From: JAYEJW01 sp034716535
GTDB taxonomy: Bacteria; Pseudomonadota; Gammaproteobacteria; Chromatiales; Chromatiaceae
Direction: 5' to 3'
Length of the DNA: 16,866 nucleotides
Assembly (NCBI GenBank): GCA_034716535.1
Contig: JAYEJW010000054.1
Location: forward strand, 1 to 16,866
Under the pieces are notes generated by a model. The model was not told the origin of the DNA. It ran no database searches and saw nothing but the letters and a program-made list of their open reading frames with translations. The stretch's first letter is position 1. Every line of letters starts with the position of its first letter. Made by a program: the position numbers and the translations under genes. Of this stretch, positions 8,863 through 16,790 are shown in pieces.

Positions 8863-10257
8863 ATGCAAACGACGGTCGAGCCCAATGGGCAAAGCGAGTT
8901 GCCCCACGGGGCCCCCTGCACCATGGTGATCTTCGGCGCCTCAGGGGACCTCACGAAACGCAAGCTCCTTCCGGCCCTGTTTCATCTCGCCTGCGATCGC
9001 TGCCTGGCGGGGGAATTCCAGGTCGTCGGTGTTGCCCGCGATCCCTGGGATACCGAGACCTTCCGGGAGCGCTTGCGCGAGGCGGTGAGCAGCTCCGCGG
9101 AGATCCGCCATTTCGATGCGCAGCGTTGGCCGGACTTCGCCAGCCGGCTCAGTTACCTGCAAGGCGAATTCGCCGATGCCGACACCTACCGCCGTCTGGC
9201 CGTCCGCCTGGCGGAGACCTCGGCTGCGGCGGGTTCGAACCGCCTGTTCTATTTTGCCACCCCGCCTTCGGCGGCACCGGAGCTGATCCGGGGCCTGGCG
9301 CAGGCGGACCTTAACCGGGAGGAGCAGGGCTGGTCCCGGGTGATCATCGAAAAGCCCTTCGGGCGCGACCTGGAATCGGCGCGGGCACTTAACGCGGTGG
9401 TGGCGGAGGCGTTCCACGAGCGGCAGGTGTACCGGATCGACCACTATCTGGGCAAGGAGACGGTGCAGAACATTCTTTTTTTCCGCTTCGGCAATGCCCT
9501 GTTCGAGCCCCTGTGGAATCGAAATCACATCGATCACGTCCAGATCACCGCCGCCGAGCCCCTGGGCGTCGGCCACCGCACCGGCTACTACGAGGAGGCG
9601 GGGGCGCTGCGGGACATGGTGGCCAACCACCTGCTGCAACTGCTGGCGCTGACGGCCATGGAGCCGCCGGTGGCCTTCAACGCCGACGCGGTGCGCGACA
9701 AAAAGATCGAGGTGTGGAACACACTGCGTCCGATGACCACGGAGCAGGTCGCTGCCAACAGCGTGCGCGCCCGCTATGGTTCCGGCCGCATTGGTGCGGA
9801 GCCGGTCCCGGGCTACCGGCAGGAGTCCGGCGTGGCCGCGGATTCGACCACCGAGACCTAAGCGGCCCTGCGCCTGGACATCGACAATTGGCGCTGGGCC
9901 GGCGTCCCCTTCTATCTGCGTACCGGCAAGCGCCCGGGTACGGATCGGACGTCGGTGCCGGTGGACATGGAATTCTGCTACCGCTCCGCGTTCGGTGAGG
10001 ATTCCCCGTCCGCATACGCGGTGCTTCTGCTCGACGCCATGCTCGGCGATGCCACCCTGTTCACCCGCCGCGACGGCGTCGAGGCCCAGTGGCGCCAGAT
10101 TACGCCCATCGAGGAGGCCTGGACCGGGCCGGGCGCGTCCGCCGTGGCGGAATATGGCGCGGGCAGCGACGGTCCGGCGGAGGCGGATGCCCTGCTGGCG
10201 CGTAATGGCCACGTCTGGCACCCCATTGGCAGTACGGGGGGCGGCTGCGATGTCTGA
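8863..10257 (+). pseudogene. zwf: glucose-6-phosphate dehydrogenase with in-frame stop and internal deletion
   Basis: The first enzyme of the oxidative pentose phosphate pathway, oxidising glucose-6-phosphate with NADP. The start has AGGAGG eight bases upstream. Motifs are GASGDLTKRK (25-34), EKPFGRD (163-169) and the active-site RIDHYLGKE (191-199). Codon 333 is TAA (9859-9861), where relatives have an aromatic residue in 'TETY.AL'. The same frame then continues unbroken through DNWRWAGVPFYLRTGKR, VDMEFCY and GDATLF to 10257. Between RTGKR and PGTD (about 9933-9936) some 45-50 residues normally present are missing in frame: the total is 464 codons, against about 500. Translation as read yields a 332-residue fragment lacking the C-terminal domain. 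A sequencing error could explain the TAA but not the deletion. Confidence 0.9.
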
Positions 10258-11245
10258 GCCTTTGGTATTGGCCGCAGACGTGGGCGGCACCAAGAGCAAC
10301 CTCGCCCTGTGTCAGGTCACGCCGGCCAGCCTCGAAATTCGCTTCGATCGCAGTTATCCGAACCGCGAGTTTGATAGCTTCGAGGCGGTGGTGCGGCGTT
10401 TCCTTGCCGATGCCGGGGCCACCGCGGCGGGAGCCTGTTGCGGCGTGGCCGGTGCGGTGATCGATGGCGCCTGCGCGATGCCGAATCTGGGGTGGCGCCT
10501 GTCCGAGGCCGCGTTGGCGCAGGACCTGGGTATCGGGCCCGTCAAGCTCATCAACGACCTGGAAGCGACGGCCTTGGGCATAGCGACGCTCCGCCCGGGG
10601 GATCTCCACCCACTGAACCCCGGCCGGCCCGATGCCCAGGGCAACCGCGCGCTCATCGCGGCGGGTACGGGCTTGGGCGAGGCACTGTTATTTCGCGACG
10701 GTACCGGCTATCGGGTTTCGGCCTCGGAGGGCGGGCATGTGGACTTTGGCCCCAATGGCGACGAGCAGATCGCCTTGCTGCGCTACCTCGCGGCGCACTT
10801 CGGGCATGTGAGCTACGAGCGGATGGTCTCGGGGCCGGGATTGGTGAACATCTACCGTTTCCTGCGGGAAGATCGGGGGATGGAGGAATTCCCTGGATTT
10901 ATGGAGCGCGTCGCTGGTGCCGCGGACCCGGCGCCGGCGATCGCGGAGTTGGGCTTGGCGCGGGAGTCCGCGGTCTGCGAGCGTGCCCTAGACCTGTTCG
11001 CCGCAGTGTATGGCGCGGCTGCCGGCAATCTGGCGCTCAAGGCCATGGCTACGGGCGGGCTCTATGTCGGCGGCGGGATCGCGCCGAAGCTCATCGACAA
11101 GATTCGCGACGGCGTCTTCATGGCTGCTTTTTTGGACAAGGGGCGGTTTCGCCGACTTCTTACGGACGTGCCGGTGCCGGTGATACTCGAGCCCAAGACG
11201 GCGTTGCGCGGCGCGGCCGCACATGCATTGGCTTGTTGGGATTGA
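10250..11245 (+). CDS. glk: glucokinase
   Basis: An intact 331-residue E. coli-type glucokinase (E. coli Glk has 321). It phosphorylates glucose with ATP, feeding the glucose-6-phosphate dehydrogenase encoded just upstream. Motifs are the phosphate-binding AADVGGTKSNLAL (8-20), MPNLGW (77-82), INDLEATALG with the putative catalytic base D103, AAGTGLGEALL (137-147), the glucose-binding EGGHVDFGP (160-168), SGPGLVNIYRFL, and GGLYVGGGI near the C-terminus. The ATG at 10250 lies inside the last codons of zwf (8-base overlap), indicating translational coupling. This is the only undamaged gene in the tal-gnd-zwf-glk-ptsP run. It could also use glucose released by the glycosidase encoded at 2893 (inference). 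Confidence 0.95.
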   Translation: MSEPLVLAADVGGTKSNLALCQVTPASLEIRFDRSYPNREFDSFEAVVRRFLADAGATAAGACCGVAGAVIDGACAMPNLGWRLSEAALAQDLGIGPVKLINDLEATALGIATLRPGDLHPLNPGRPDAQGNRALIAAGTGLGEALLFRDGTGYRVSASEGGHVDFGPNGDEQIALLRYLAAHFGHVSYERMVSGPGLVNIYRFLREDRGMEEFPGFMERVAGAADPAPAIAELGLARESAVCERALDLFAAVYGAAAGNLALKAMATGGLYVGGGIAPKLIDKIRDGVFMAAFLDKGRFRRLLTDVPVPVILEPKTALRGAAAHALACWD

Positions 11246-11329
11246 AGAGCAAGGGGGAGACCGTGGCCCTTCCCCATCATGCAGTCGGGGCCGCAATCGC
11301 CTGCGGCGGAACTGTGGGGACGAAACACC

Positions 11330-12466
11330 ATGCAGCTTCCTACTGATGCCGAGACGGACGCGGTTGCGCCGGAGCCGCTTAGGGACGCAAAGGACGCACA
11401 CCGGTCCCTGGCGGAGCTGGCGCGCCTGGTTCACGACGTCATCTCCGCCCCGACACTGGAGTATGCGTTGACGACCGTTGTCCGCCATGTGCGCAAGGTG
11501 ATGGCGGTGGATATCAGCGAGGTGTACCTGACGGACCGCGGCGCCTGCGAGTATGTCCTTCTCGCCGGCGAAGGGCTGCCGTCGAGGCTTTTTGGCGCCG
11601 TGCGGTTCGGCTCCGGAGAAGGGCTCATCGGGCGGGTGGCCGAGCGGGCCGGCCCGATCGCGCTTGACGATGCCGCTACGCACCCGGATTACGTCTTCTA
11701 CGAAAAGACGGGGGAGGGCGACTGCCATGGTTTTCTGGGTGTTCCTCTGACACACCAGGGCCTGGTGCTGGGCGTGCTGGTCGTGCGGCAACGTTCGGGC
11801 AGAAGTTTCCAGGAATCCGACGTGGCCTTTCTGGTTACCCTTACCGCGCAGCTTGCCGGTGCGGTGGCCTATGCCCAGGCGATCGCAAGCCCGGTTGACA
11901 CCGGTCCGGAAGGGCGCGCCGGCGCCGCCTGTCTTGCGGGACAGCCGGGTGCGCCCGGTGTCGCGATAGGCACAGTGGTGGTCATTTTCCATCCGGCTGC
12001 CCTCAACGAGGTGCCGTCCGCTGTGTACCAAGCCGAGGCTATCGCGCGGCGGGTGGACGTCCTCTCGGTGGGCACCAACGACCTGACCCAGTACCTGCTT
12101 GCCGTCGACCGCACCAACCCCAGGGTTGCGCAACTCCTGGAGGCATTCCATCCCGCCGTCCTGTGCGCCCTGAGAGACATCGCCGGGGCTGCCCGCGCCG
12201 CGGGCAAGCCCGTTGCTTGCTGCGGTGAGTTGGCAGGGGATCCAGCCTCCGTCCTGCTCCTCCTGGGTATGGGATTCGACGGGCTGAGCATGAGCGTCGG
12301 TGCGCTGCCCCGTGTCCGGTGGGTGGTGCGCAGCTTTACCCGCGAGCAGATGCGCAGGCTGGCGGCATCGGCGTTGCAGTGTGACAAGGCCGAGTCCGTA
12401 CGCAGGCTCTTGAGCGAGGCACTGGAGAACGCGGGGCTCGGTGGACTGGTGCGTGCCGGGAAATGA
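11330..12466 (+). CDS. ptsP: PtsP-like GAF / enzyme I protein with large in-frame internal deletion
   Basis: Intact PtsP (EI-Ntr) is about 750 residues and starts the nitrogen-related phosphotransfer chain from PEP to NPr. This product has 378. A GAF domain occupies about 20-185 (LARLVHDVIS ... SGEGLIGRVAERAGPI ... GFLGVPLTHQGLVLGVLVV). A stub of the enzyme I N-terminus follows (GQPGAPGVAIGTVVVI, about 205-225). At residues 227-230 (EVPS, 12008-12019) the chain jumps to the end of the PEP-binding barrel: AVYQAEAIARR, DVLSVGTNDLTQYLLAVDR, CCGELAGD with the active-site Cys, and GLGGLVRAGK. The HPr-binding and phosphohistidine domain and most of the barrel, about 350 residues, are missing without breaking the frame. 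It cannot autophosphorylate. The start at 11330 has GGGGA nine bases upstream; an in-frame ATG at 11279 is an alternative. Confidence 0.85.
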   Translation: MQLPTDAETDAVAPEPLRDAKDAHRSLAELARLVHDVISAPTLEYALTTVVRHVRKVMAVDISEVYLTDRGACEYVLLAGEGLPSRLFGAVRFGSGEGLIGRVAERAGPIALDDAATHPDYVFYEKTGEGDCHGFLGVPLTHQGLVLGVLVVRQRSGRSFQESDVAFLVTLTAQLAGAVAYAQAIASPVDTGPEGRAGAACLAGQPGAPGVAIGTVVVIFHPAALNEVPSAVYQAEAIARRVDVLSVGTNDLTQYLLAVDRTNPRVAQLLEAFHPAVLCALRDIAGAARAAGKPVACCGELAGDPASVLLLLGMGFDGLSMSVGALPRVRWVVRSFTREQMRRLAASALQCDKAESVRRLLSEALENAGLGGLVRAGK

Positions 12467-12764
12467 AAAGGGCGGGACCCTGATGGGAATTGGCGGAGCG
12501 GCGATCCCCGGCGGTAACGGTACGCTGTTGTCGCGTCATATCCCCTCGATGGCGCCTCACAGCCTGTGGAGCTATCTCATGCTGATTGCGGGGTCGCCTG
12601 CGGCCTGATGCTTCAGCGGCGGCTCTCCCGCGCTCCATGTGAACAGATCGGTTGCGGAGGCGATGCGTCTCCCTGATTTGAACCGCGCATGTCACCCGCC
12701 GGTGTGCTGCGATCCTATGTCCTTTTAATTCAGCGCCGTCAGTGGCCGGGCGGCGTCTCCAGGG
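12467..12764. other. convergent intergenic region, nothing recognised
   Basis: 298 bases separate the ends of ptsP and the DUF547 remnant. No coding frame with family motifs was found on either strand, no tRNA-like fold, and no convincing hairpin with a T run. A weak AGGG-CGGGA-CCCT stem follows the ptsP stop directly but lacks a U tract. Confidence 0.5.
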
Positions 12765-12980
12765 CTATCTCGGCACTGGGCAGATCCGGCCATTCAACGT
12801 CCCGCATCGTTTTAGGCCCCAGTCGTAGTCCAGGAACACCACCCGATAGTCTCCATTCCCATCGCCGATGAGCACTACATGGCGCTTAAGCAGCGCATCC
12901 CAATCGGCGTGAGTGTGATCAAAGGCCGCTGCGCCGGCGCTGACGCACAGCAGCAAACAGGCGACATACATTCTGCTCAT
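12765..12980 (-). CDS. DUF547 protein reduced to its two ends (71 aa)
   Basis: Residues 1-19 are a signal peptide (MSRMYVACLLLCVSAGAAA), so the product would be exported. Residues 20-42 (FDHTHADWDALLKRHVVLIGDGN) match the beginning of DUF547 proteins. Residues 45-55 (YRVVFLDYDWG) match their very end (typically 'FLDYDWSLN'). The ~180-190 residues between, the whole DUF547 core of a normally ~250-residue protein, are missing without a frame break at the join (about 12850). The last 15 residues, after DYDWGLK, look unlike the family and may be frameshifted. The ATG overlaps the stop of the upstream TVP38-FAD gene (ATGA), so the genes are coupled. DUF547 proteins of unknown function often accompany this type of oxidoreductase and arsenosugar genes. 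Confidence 0.75.
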   Translation of the reverse strand: MSRMYVACLLLCVSAGAAAFDHTHADWDALLKRHVVLIGDGNGDYRVVFLDYDWGLKRCGTLNGRICPVPR

Positions 12981-15142
12981 GATGGTGCCCTCTCCTCGGC
13001 GCCGCGGCGCCAGGTGTGGAACCGCTCCACCCAGCGCAGCAGCTGCTGCGGGGCGTGGGCCTTCTTCCACTGACCTGCGGCGTATTTGTTCGCCTCGGCC
13101 AGGGTCGGATAGATGTGGATGGTGCCCAGGATCTTGTTCAGGCCGATGCCGTGTCGCATGGCCAGCACGTATTCCGCGAGCAGGTCCCCGGCGTGCTCTC
13201 CGACGATTATGACGCCCAGGATGCGGTCTTTGCCGGGGGCCGTAAGTACCTTGACGAAGCCGTGGGCCTCTTCGTCCGCGATGGCCCGGTCCAGGTCGTC
13301 GAGCTCAAAGCGGGTGACTTCGTAGGGGATGCCGCCCTCCTTCGCCTCCAGCTCGTTGAGGCCGACACGAGCCACCTCGGGGTCTACGAAGGTGGCCCAG
13401 GGGATGACCGAGTAATCGGCGCGGAACTTCTTGAACGGGTCGAACAGGGCGTTTACCGCGGCGTACCAGGCCTGGTGGGCGGCGGTATGAGTGAATTGAT
13501 AGGGACCGGCGACATCGCCGGCCGCGTAGATATTGGGGTACAGGGTCTGGAGGAATTCGTTGGTCTGGACGGTGCGGTTCAGCGGGATGCCCAGCTCTTC
13601 CAGGCCATAGCCCTTCAGGTTTGCCACGCGCCCCACCGCCACCAGCAGGGCGTCGAAGGGGATGAGCCGATCCTCCCCCTCGTGCTCGGCAATGAGCACC
13701 TTCTCACCGTCCTCGACGAGAAACTGCTTCGCCTTGTGGCTCACCAGCACATCGATCCCCTCCGCACGGAAGCGTTGGGTCACCAGGTCCGAGACCTCCG
13801 GGTCCTCCCGGATCAGGATGCGCGGCAGCATCTCCACCTGGGTGACCTGCGCGCCCAAGCGGGCGAAGGCCTGAGTCAGCTCCGCTCCGATGGGACCACC
13901 CCCCAGCACCACCAGCCGCCGGGGCAGCTCGCGCAGCTCCCATAGGGTATCGGAGGTCAGGTAGCCGACCTCTTCGATTCCCGGTATGGGCGGTACAAAC
14001 GGCCGCGCGCCCGCGGCGATGACGATGCTGCGGGTGGAATAGGTCTCGGTAGCGCCGTCGGGGCGGGTCACCTCCACCTCCCAGGGGGAGACGATCCGTG
14101 CGCTGCCTTGGACCACGTCCACGCCCAGGCCGGTGTAGCGCTCCGCCGAATCGTGGGGCTCCACGGTCTGCACCACCCGCTGCACCCGCTCCATCACGTC
14201 GGCAAAGTTGAATTCCGCCCGCGCCTCGCGGATGCCGAGCTCACGGGCGCGGCGCATGTGGGACAGCAGCTTCGCAGAGCGAATCAGCGCCTTGGATGGC
14301 ACGCAGCCGGTGTTCAGGCAGTCGCCCCCCATCCGGTGCTTTTCGATCAGGGTCACCCGGGCCTTCACCGCGGCGGCGATGTAGGCCGTTACCAGGCCGG
14401 CCGAGCCGGCACCGATCACCACCAGGTTGCGGTCGAAGCGGGTGGGTCGGTGCCAGCCGGCGTAGACCTTGCGTGCCTTCAGCATCGCCACGGCCTTGCG
14501 GGCGATCAGCGGGAACAGGCCGAGCAGGGCGAAGGAGGCCAGCAATCCCGGGGAGAGTATGCCTCGCAGGGACTCGACCTGCGCCAACTGGGTACCGGCG
14601 TTGACGTATACCAGGGTGCCGGCCAGCATCCCGGCCTGGCTTACCCAGTAGAAGGTCCAAGTGCGTAGCGGCGTGAGCCCCATCGCCAGGTTGATGATGA
14701 AAAACGGAAACACCGGTACCAGGCGCAGGGCGAAAAGATAGAAGCCGCCGTCGCTGGCGATACCCGTATTGATCGTTTTCAAGCGGTCGCCGAAGCGAGT
14801 CTGCACCCAGTTCCGCAACAGGAAGCGCGACGCGAGAAAGGCCAGGGTCGCCCCTATGCTGGAGGCGAAAGAGACGATCAGGGTCCCCCACAACAGGCCA
14901 AAGATCGCACCGCCGATCAGGGTCATGGCGGCGGCCCCGGGCAGCGACAACCCGGTCACCAACACGTAGGCCGCGAAGTAGATACCGGCGGACAGCAGCG
15001 GATGGGTGTCGCGGTATGCCTCCACCGCCGCCTGTTGCGCCTTGAAGAAGTCCAGGCTCAGGAAGCGGCCCAGGTCGAAGGCGAAAAAGGCGGCGATGGC
15101 GAGGGCGATCAGGCCGAGCACCAGCAAGTGGGATCGGATCAT
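12977..15142 (-). CDS. TVP38/TMEM64 membrane domain fused to FAD-dependent pyridine nucleotide-disulfide oxidoreductase
   Basis: 721 residues. Residues 1-225 form a TVP38/TMEM64 (SNARE-associated, DedA-like) membrane domain: a first helix at 5-22, further helices at about 50-65, 70-105, 133-158, 165-182 and 197-215, with the re-entrant-type GGAIFGLLWGT and ALRLVPVFPFFIIN segments. Residues 238-700 are a class I flavin disulfide reductase: FAD motif VVIGAGSAGLVTA (241-253), redox pair CLNTGCVPSK (C275, C280), NAD(P) motif VVLGGGPIGAELTQ (411-424) and AAGDVAG (540-546). The C-terminal HIYPTLAE (676-683) has Tyr where lipoamide dehydrogenase has the catalytic His. The start at 15142 follows AAGGTG at eight bases and coincides with the first membrane helix. 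It lies in an operon with arsS upstream and DUF547 downstream. The substrate is unknown; transfer of electrons to a membrane or thiol/arsenical substrate is an inference. Confidence 0.9.
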   Translation of the reverse strand: MIRSHLLVLGLIALAIAAFFAFDLGRFLSLDFFKAQQAAVEAYRDTHPLLSAGIYFAAYVLVTGLSLPGAAAMTLIGGAIFGLLWGTLIVSFASSIGATLAFLASRFLLRNWVQTRFGDRLKTINTGIASDGGFYLFALRLVPVFPFFIINLAMGLTPLRTWTFYWVSQAGMLAGTLVYVNAGTQLAQVESLRGILSPGLLASFALLGLFPLIARKAVAMLKARKVYAGWHRPTRFDRNLVVIGAGSAGLVTAYIAAAVKARVTLIEKHRMGGDCLNTGCVPSKALIRSAKLLSHMRRARELGIREARAEFNFADVMERVQRVVQTVEPHDSAERYTGLGVDVVQGSARIVSPWEVEVTRPDGATETYSTRSIVIAAGARPFVPPIPGIEEVGYLTSDTLWELRELPRRLVVLGGGPIGAELTQAFARLGAQVTQVEMLPRILIREDPEVSDLVTQRFRAEGIDVLVSHKAKQFLVEDGEKVLIAEHEGEDRLIPFDALLVAVGRVANLKGYGLEELGIPLNRTVQTNEFLQTLYPNIYAAGDVAGPYQFTHTAAHQAWYAAVNALFDPFKKFRADYSVIPWATFVDPEVARVGLNELEAKEGGIPYEVTRFELDDLDRAIADEEAHGFVKVLTAPGKDRILGVIIVGEHAGDLLAEYVLAMRHGIGLNKILGTIHIYPTLAEANKYAAGQWKKAHAPQQLLRWVERFHTWRRGAEERAPS

Positions 15143-15198
15143 GAGGTTACACCTTCGGTGAGTGGCTTGGGCTCGTCGGGTTGGTCGTTCGGTCAGGC

Positions 15199-15582
15199 TC
15201 AGGCTGCGGCCGCCGGCTGTGCCGAAAGGCCAAACTCCCCTTGCCACGCACCACCTCGGTAGTCGATGCGAAGCCAACGCGGTACAAAACGTTGCGGCTT
15301 GACGAGGGGAAAGTCGGTCACCGGAGGCTCGCCACCGGCTGCTCCGAGACTACAGTTTCGGGTCATGACCGGGCGGAAGCGCAGGCCCAGCGCCTCGTCG
15401 ACCCAATGGTCAGCAGGTCCGGCGTGGCCTTCCCGAAAGACCACGCGCTTGCGGATCAGGCAGCTGAAATAGAGCTCCATCTCCGCAACGAGCGGCCTGC
15501 CGAGCCCGGCCAAGGCACGCTCGGCGCGTTTGGTGATATGGATTTCGAGGGTTCTTTCGTGAAACCGGACAGTACGAGTCAT
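15199..15582 (-). CDS. hypothetical protein in the arsS operon, 127 aa
   Basis: No function can be assigned. The product is basic and soluble with no signal peptide. The central part MELYFSCLIRKRVVF (35-49), then GLRFRPVMTRNC (66-77), PPVTDFP (86-92) and PRWLRIDYRGGAWQGEFG (101-118), has the patchy aromatic and arginine-rich look of a conserved domain. I believe similar uncharacterised proteins exist in related bacteria (memory only). Cys41 and Cys77 are the only cysteines. The start at 15582 is chosen because the conserved-looking sequence begins there and GGGA lies upstream; the frame is open further to 15816, but that part overlaps arsS and is low-complexity. The stop lies 56 bases before the TVP38-FAD gene and the start 91 bases after arsS, so it sits in the middle of the operon. 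Confidence 0.72.
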   Translation of the reverse strand: MTRTVRFHERTLEIHITKRAERALAGLGRPLVAEMELYFSCLIRKRVVFREGHAGPADHWVDEALGLRFRPVMTRNCSLGAAGGEPPVTDFPLVKPQRFVPRWLRIDYRGGAWQGEFGLSAQPAAAA

Positions 15583-15673
15583 ATGGTCTTTCCCACCCTG
15601 AGAGATATCGGCTATGAGCCCCGGCGCTATGCCGGACTTTTCCGCGCTCTTCGTGCCGCCATGCCCTGTTGCG

Positions 15674-16648
15674 TCATGCCGCTCCATCGATCGCGCCGCC
15701 GCAGCTCGACCCCTGACCGGCGGTGCAACCGTAGCAGTGGTCGGCCACCCGAATCGGCCGCCCGGTGACGGTGCCGGGGCTCGCCTGGGAGATGTGCAGC
15801 CGGGGCCTGGCAGCATTCGTGATTGGCAGCCCGAGTTGCTGATTGAAATCGCAGTCGTACAGGTACCCCTGCCAGTCCACGCTTACGAGGCCTCGGCACA
15901 TGACTCGCTCCAGGTTGTCGTCCCGGTGCGCCCCGCGCAGGGTGTCGAGGTAGGAGTCGAACTGCCGCTTCGAGATCAGGGTGCTGCCGAAGCGCTGGAT
16001 GGGCATGTTGGCGATGGTCAGCAGGTGATTGAAGACCACGTCATAGCGTTCGGCCAAGTGGGCCTTGTAGTCCGCCTCTAGCGCGCATTGGGGTGGCGGC
16101 AGCACAGGGCCTTGGGGGTTGTAGACAAGATCGAGCGCGAGCCCGCTGTCGGGGCGGCCATAACCCAGTCCGTTGAGCCGTTGCAGGGCGCGGATGCTGG
16201 TCTCGAATACGCCCTTGCCTCGTTGCCGGTTCACGCTCTCCTCCAAGTAGCAGGGCAGGGAGGCAACCACCACGACCTCCTTCGCCGCCAGGAAGGCTGC
16301 CAGATCCTCCTGACCCGGTTCCTCCAGAACGGTCAGGTTGCAGCGGTCGATGACGCGGCGCCCCAGCCCCCGGGTGTCGTTCACCAAACGGCGGAAGTCC
16401 GGGTTCAGCTCGGGGGCGCCCCCGGTGAGGTCCAGGACAGTGACCGTCGGGCTGCGTTCGAGAAAGGCGATAACCGCCGCGACGGTGTCCGACGACATCT
16501 GCTCCGTGCGGGCGGGTCCCGCATTGACGTGACAGTGAACGCAGCTCTGGTTGCATCGGTAACCCAGATCGACCTGAAGGGTCTCCAGGGCACCGCGTCG
16601 CAGCGGGGGAAAATCGGTTTGCTCTAACAGTGGCAGGGTTGCGTGCAT
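15674..16648 (-). CDS. arsS: arsenosugar biosynthesis radical SAM protein ArsS
   Basis: 324 residues, full length for the family. ArsS uses a radical SAM iron-sulfur cluster to attach the adenosyl group of SAM to methylated arsenic, making the precursor of arsenosugars. The cluster motif CNQSCVHC gives C32, C36 and C39. LDLTGGAPELNP (72-83) is the GGE-like SAM-binding strand. The C-terminal part carries C251, C266 and the closing HCYGCTAGQGSSCGG with C305, C308 and C316, fitting an auxiliary cluster. The start at 16648 has GGAG six bases upstream; an in-frame ATG at 16729 exists but the added residues look unrelated. First gene of a minus-strand operon continuing with a 127-residue unknown, TVP38-FAD and DUF547. 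The methylase gene arsM at 6764 is its logical partner but is broken. Confidence 0.93.
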   Translation of the reverse strand: MHATLPLLEQTDFPPLRRGALETLQVDLGYRCNQSCVHCHVNAGPARTEQMSSDTVAAVIAFLERSPTVTVLDLTGGAPELNPDFRRLVNDTRGLGRRVIDRCNLTVLEEPGQEDLAAFLAAKEVVVVASLPCYLEESVNRQRGKGVFETSIRALQRLNGLGYGRPDSGLALDLVYNPQGPVLPPPQCALEADYKAHLAERYDVVFNHLLTIANMPIQRFGSTLISKRQFDSYLDTLRGAHRDDNLERVMCRGLVSVDWQGYLYDCDFNQQLGLPITNAARPRLHISQASPGTVTGRPIRVADHCYGCTAGQGSSCGGAIDGAA

Positions 16649-16712
16649 GGTGGTCTCCACGGTGAAGGTCGATCGCTGCTTGGACGGGGAAGCTCGGTCA
16701 ATCCTTACACTC

Positions 16713-16733
16713 GCATATTCTCGAAACATATGC
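16713..16733. promoter_or_regulatory. operator-like palindrome between arsS and the divergent gene
   Basis: GCATAT-N9-ATATGC is a perfect 6-base inverted repeat with a 21-base span, a size suited to a dimeric winged-helix regulator such as ArsR-family proteins. It lies 64 bases upstream of arsS and 57 bases upstream of the start at 16791, in an AT-rich island of an otherwise GC-rich gap. No regulator gene is present in the window, so the binding protein is unknown. Confidence 0.4.
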
Positions 16734-16790
16734 CCTGCCCGCCCGGTCCCTTAGAAAGACGCGTTCGATAAACGACAGAGGCCCGGGCTG

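Noticed and set aside
8941..10299. 452-codon minus-strand open frame opposite zwf
   Set aside because: Antisense shadow of zwf: its sequence mirrors zwf codons and lacks any family motif. Its length reflects GC bias.
11330..12466. A genuinely new GAF-enzyme I fusion architecture
   Set aside because: The protein lines up with both ends of ordinary PtsP and the join is a simple deletion point in a window full of such joins, so a damaged ptsP is more likely.
12660..12700. tRNA-like GGTTCAAATC word on the minus strand
   Set aside because: The flanking bases do not form a T stem, and no anticodon or acceptor arm can be drawn.
13016..13945. 309-codon plus-strand open frame opposite the FAD oxidoreductase
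   Set aside because: Antisense shadow with no recognisable domain and no ribosome site; the minus-strand gene is unambiguous.
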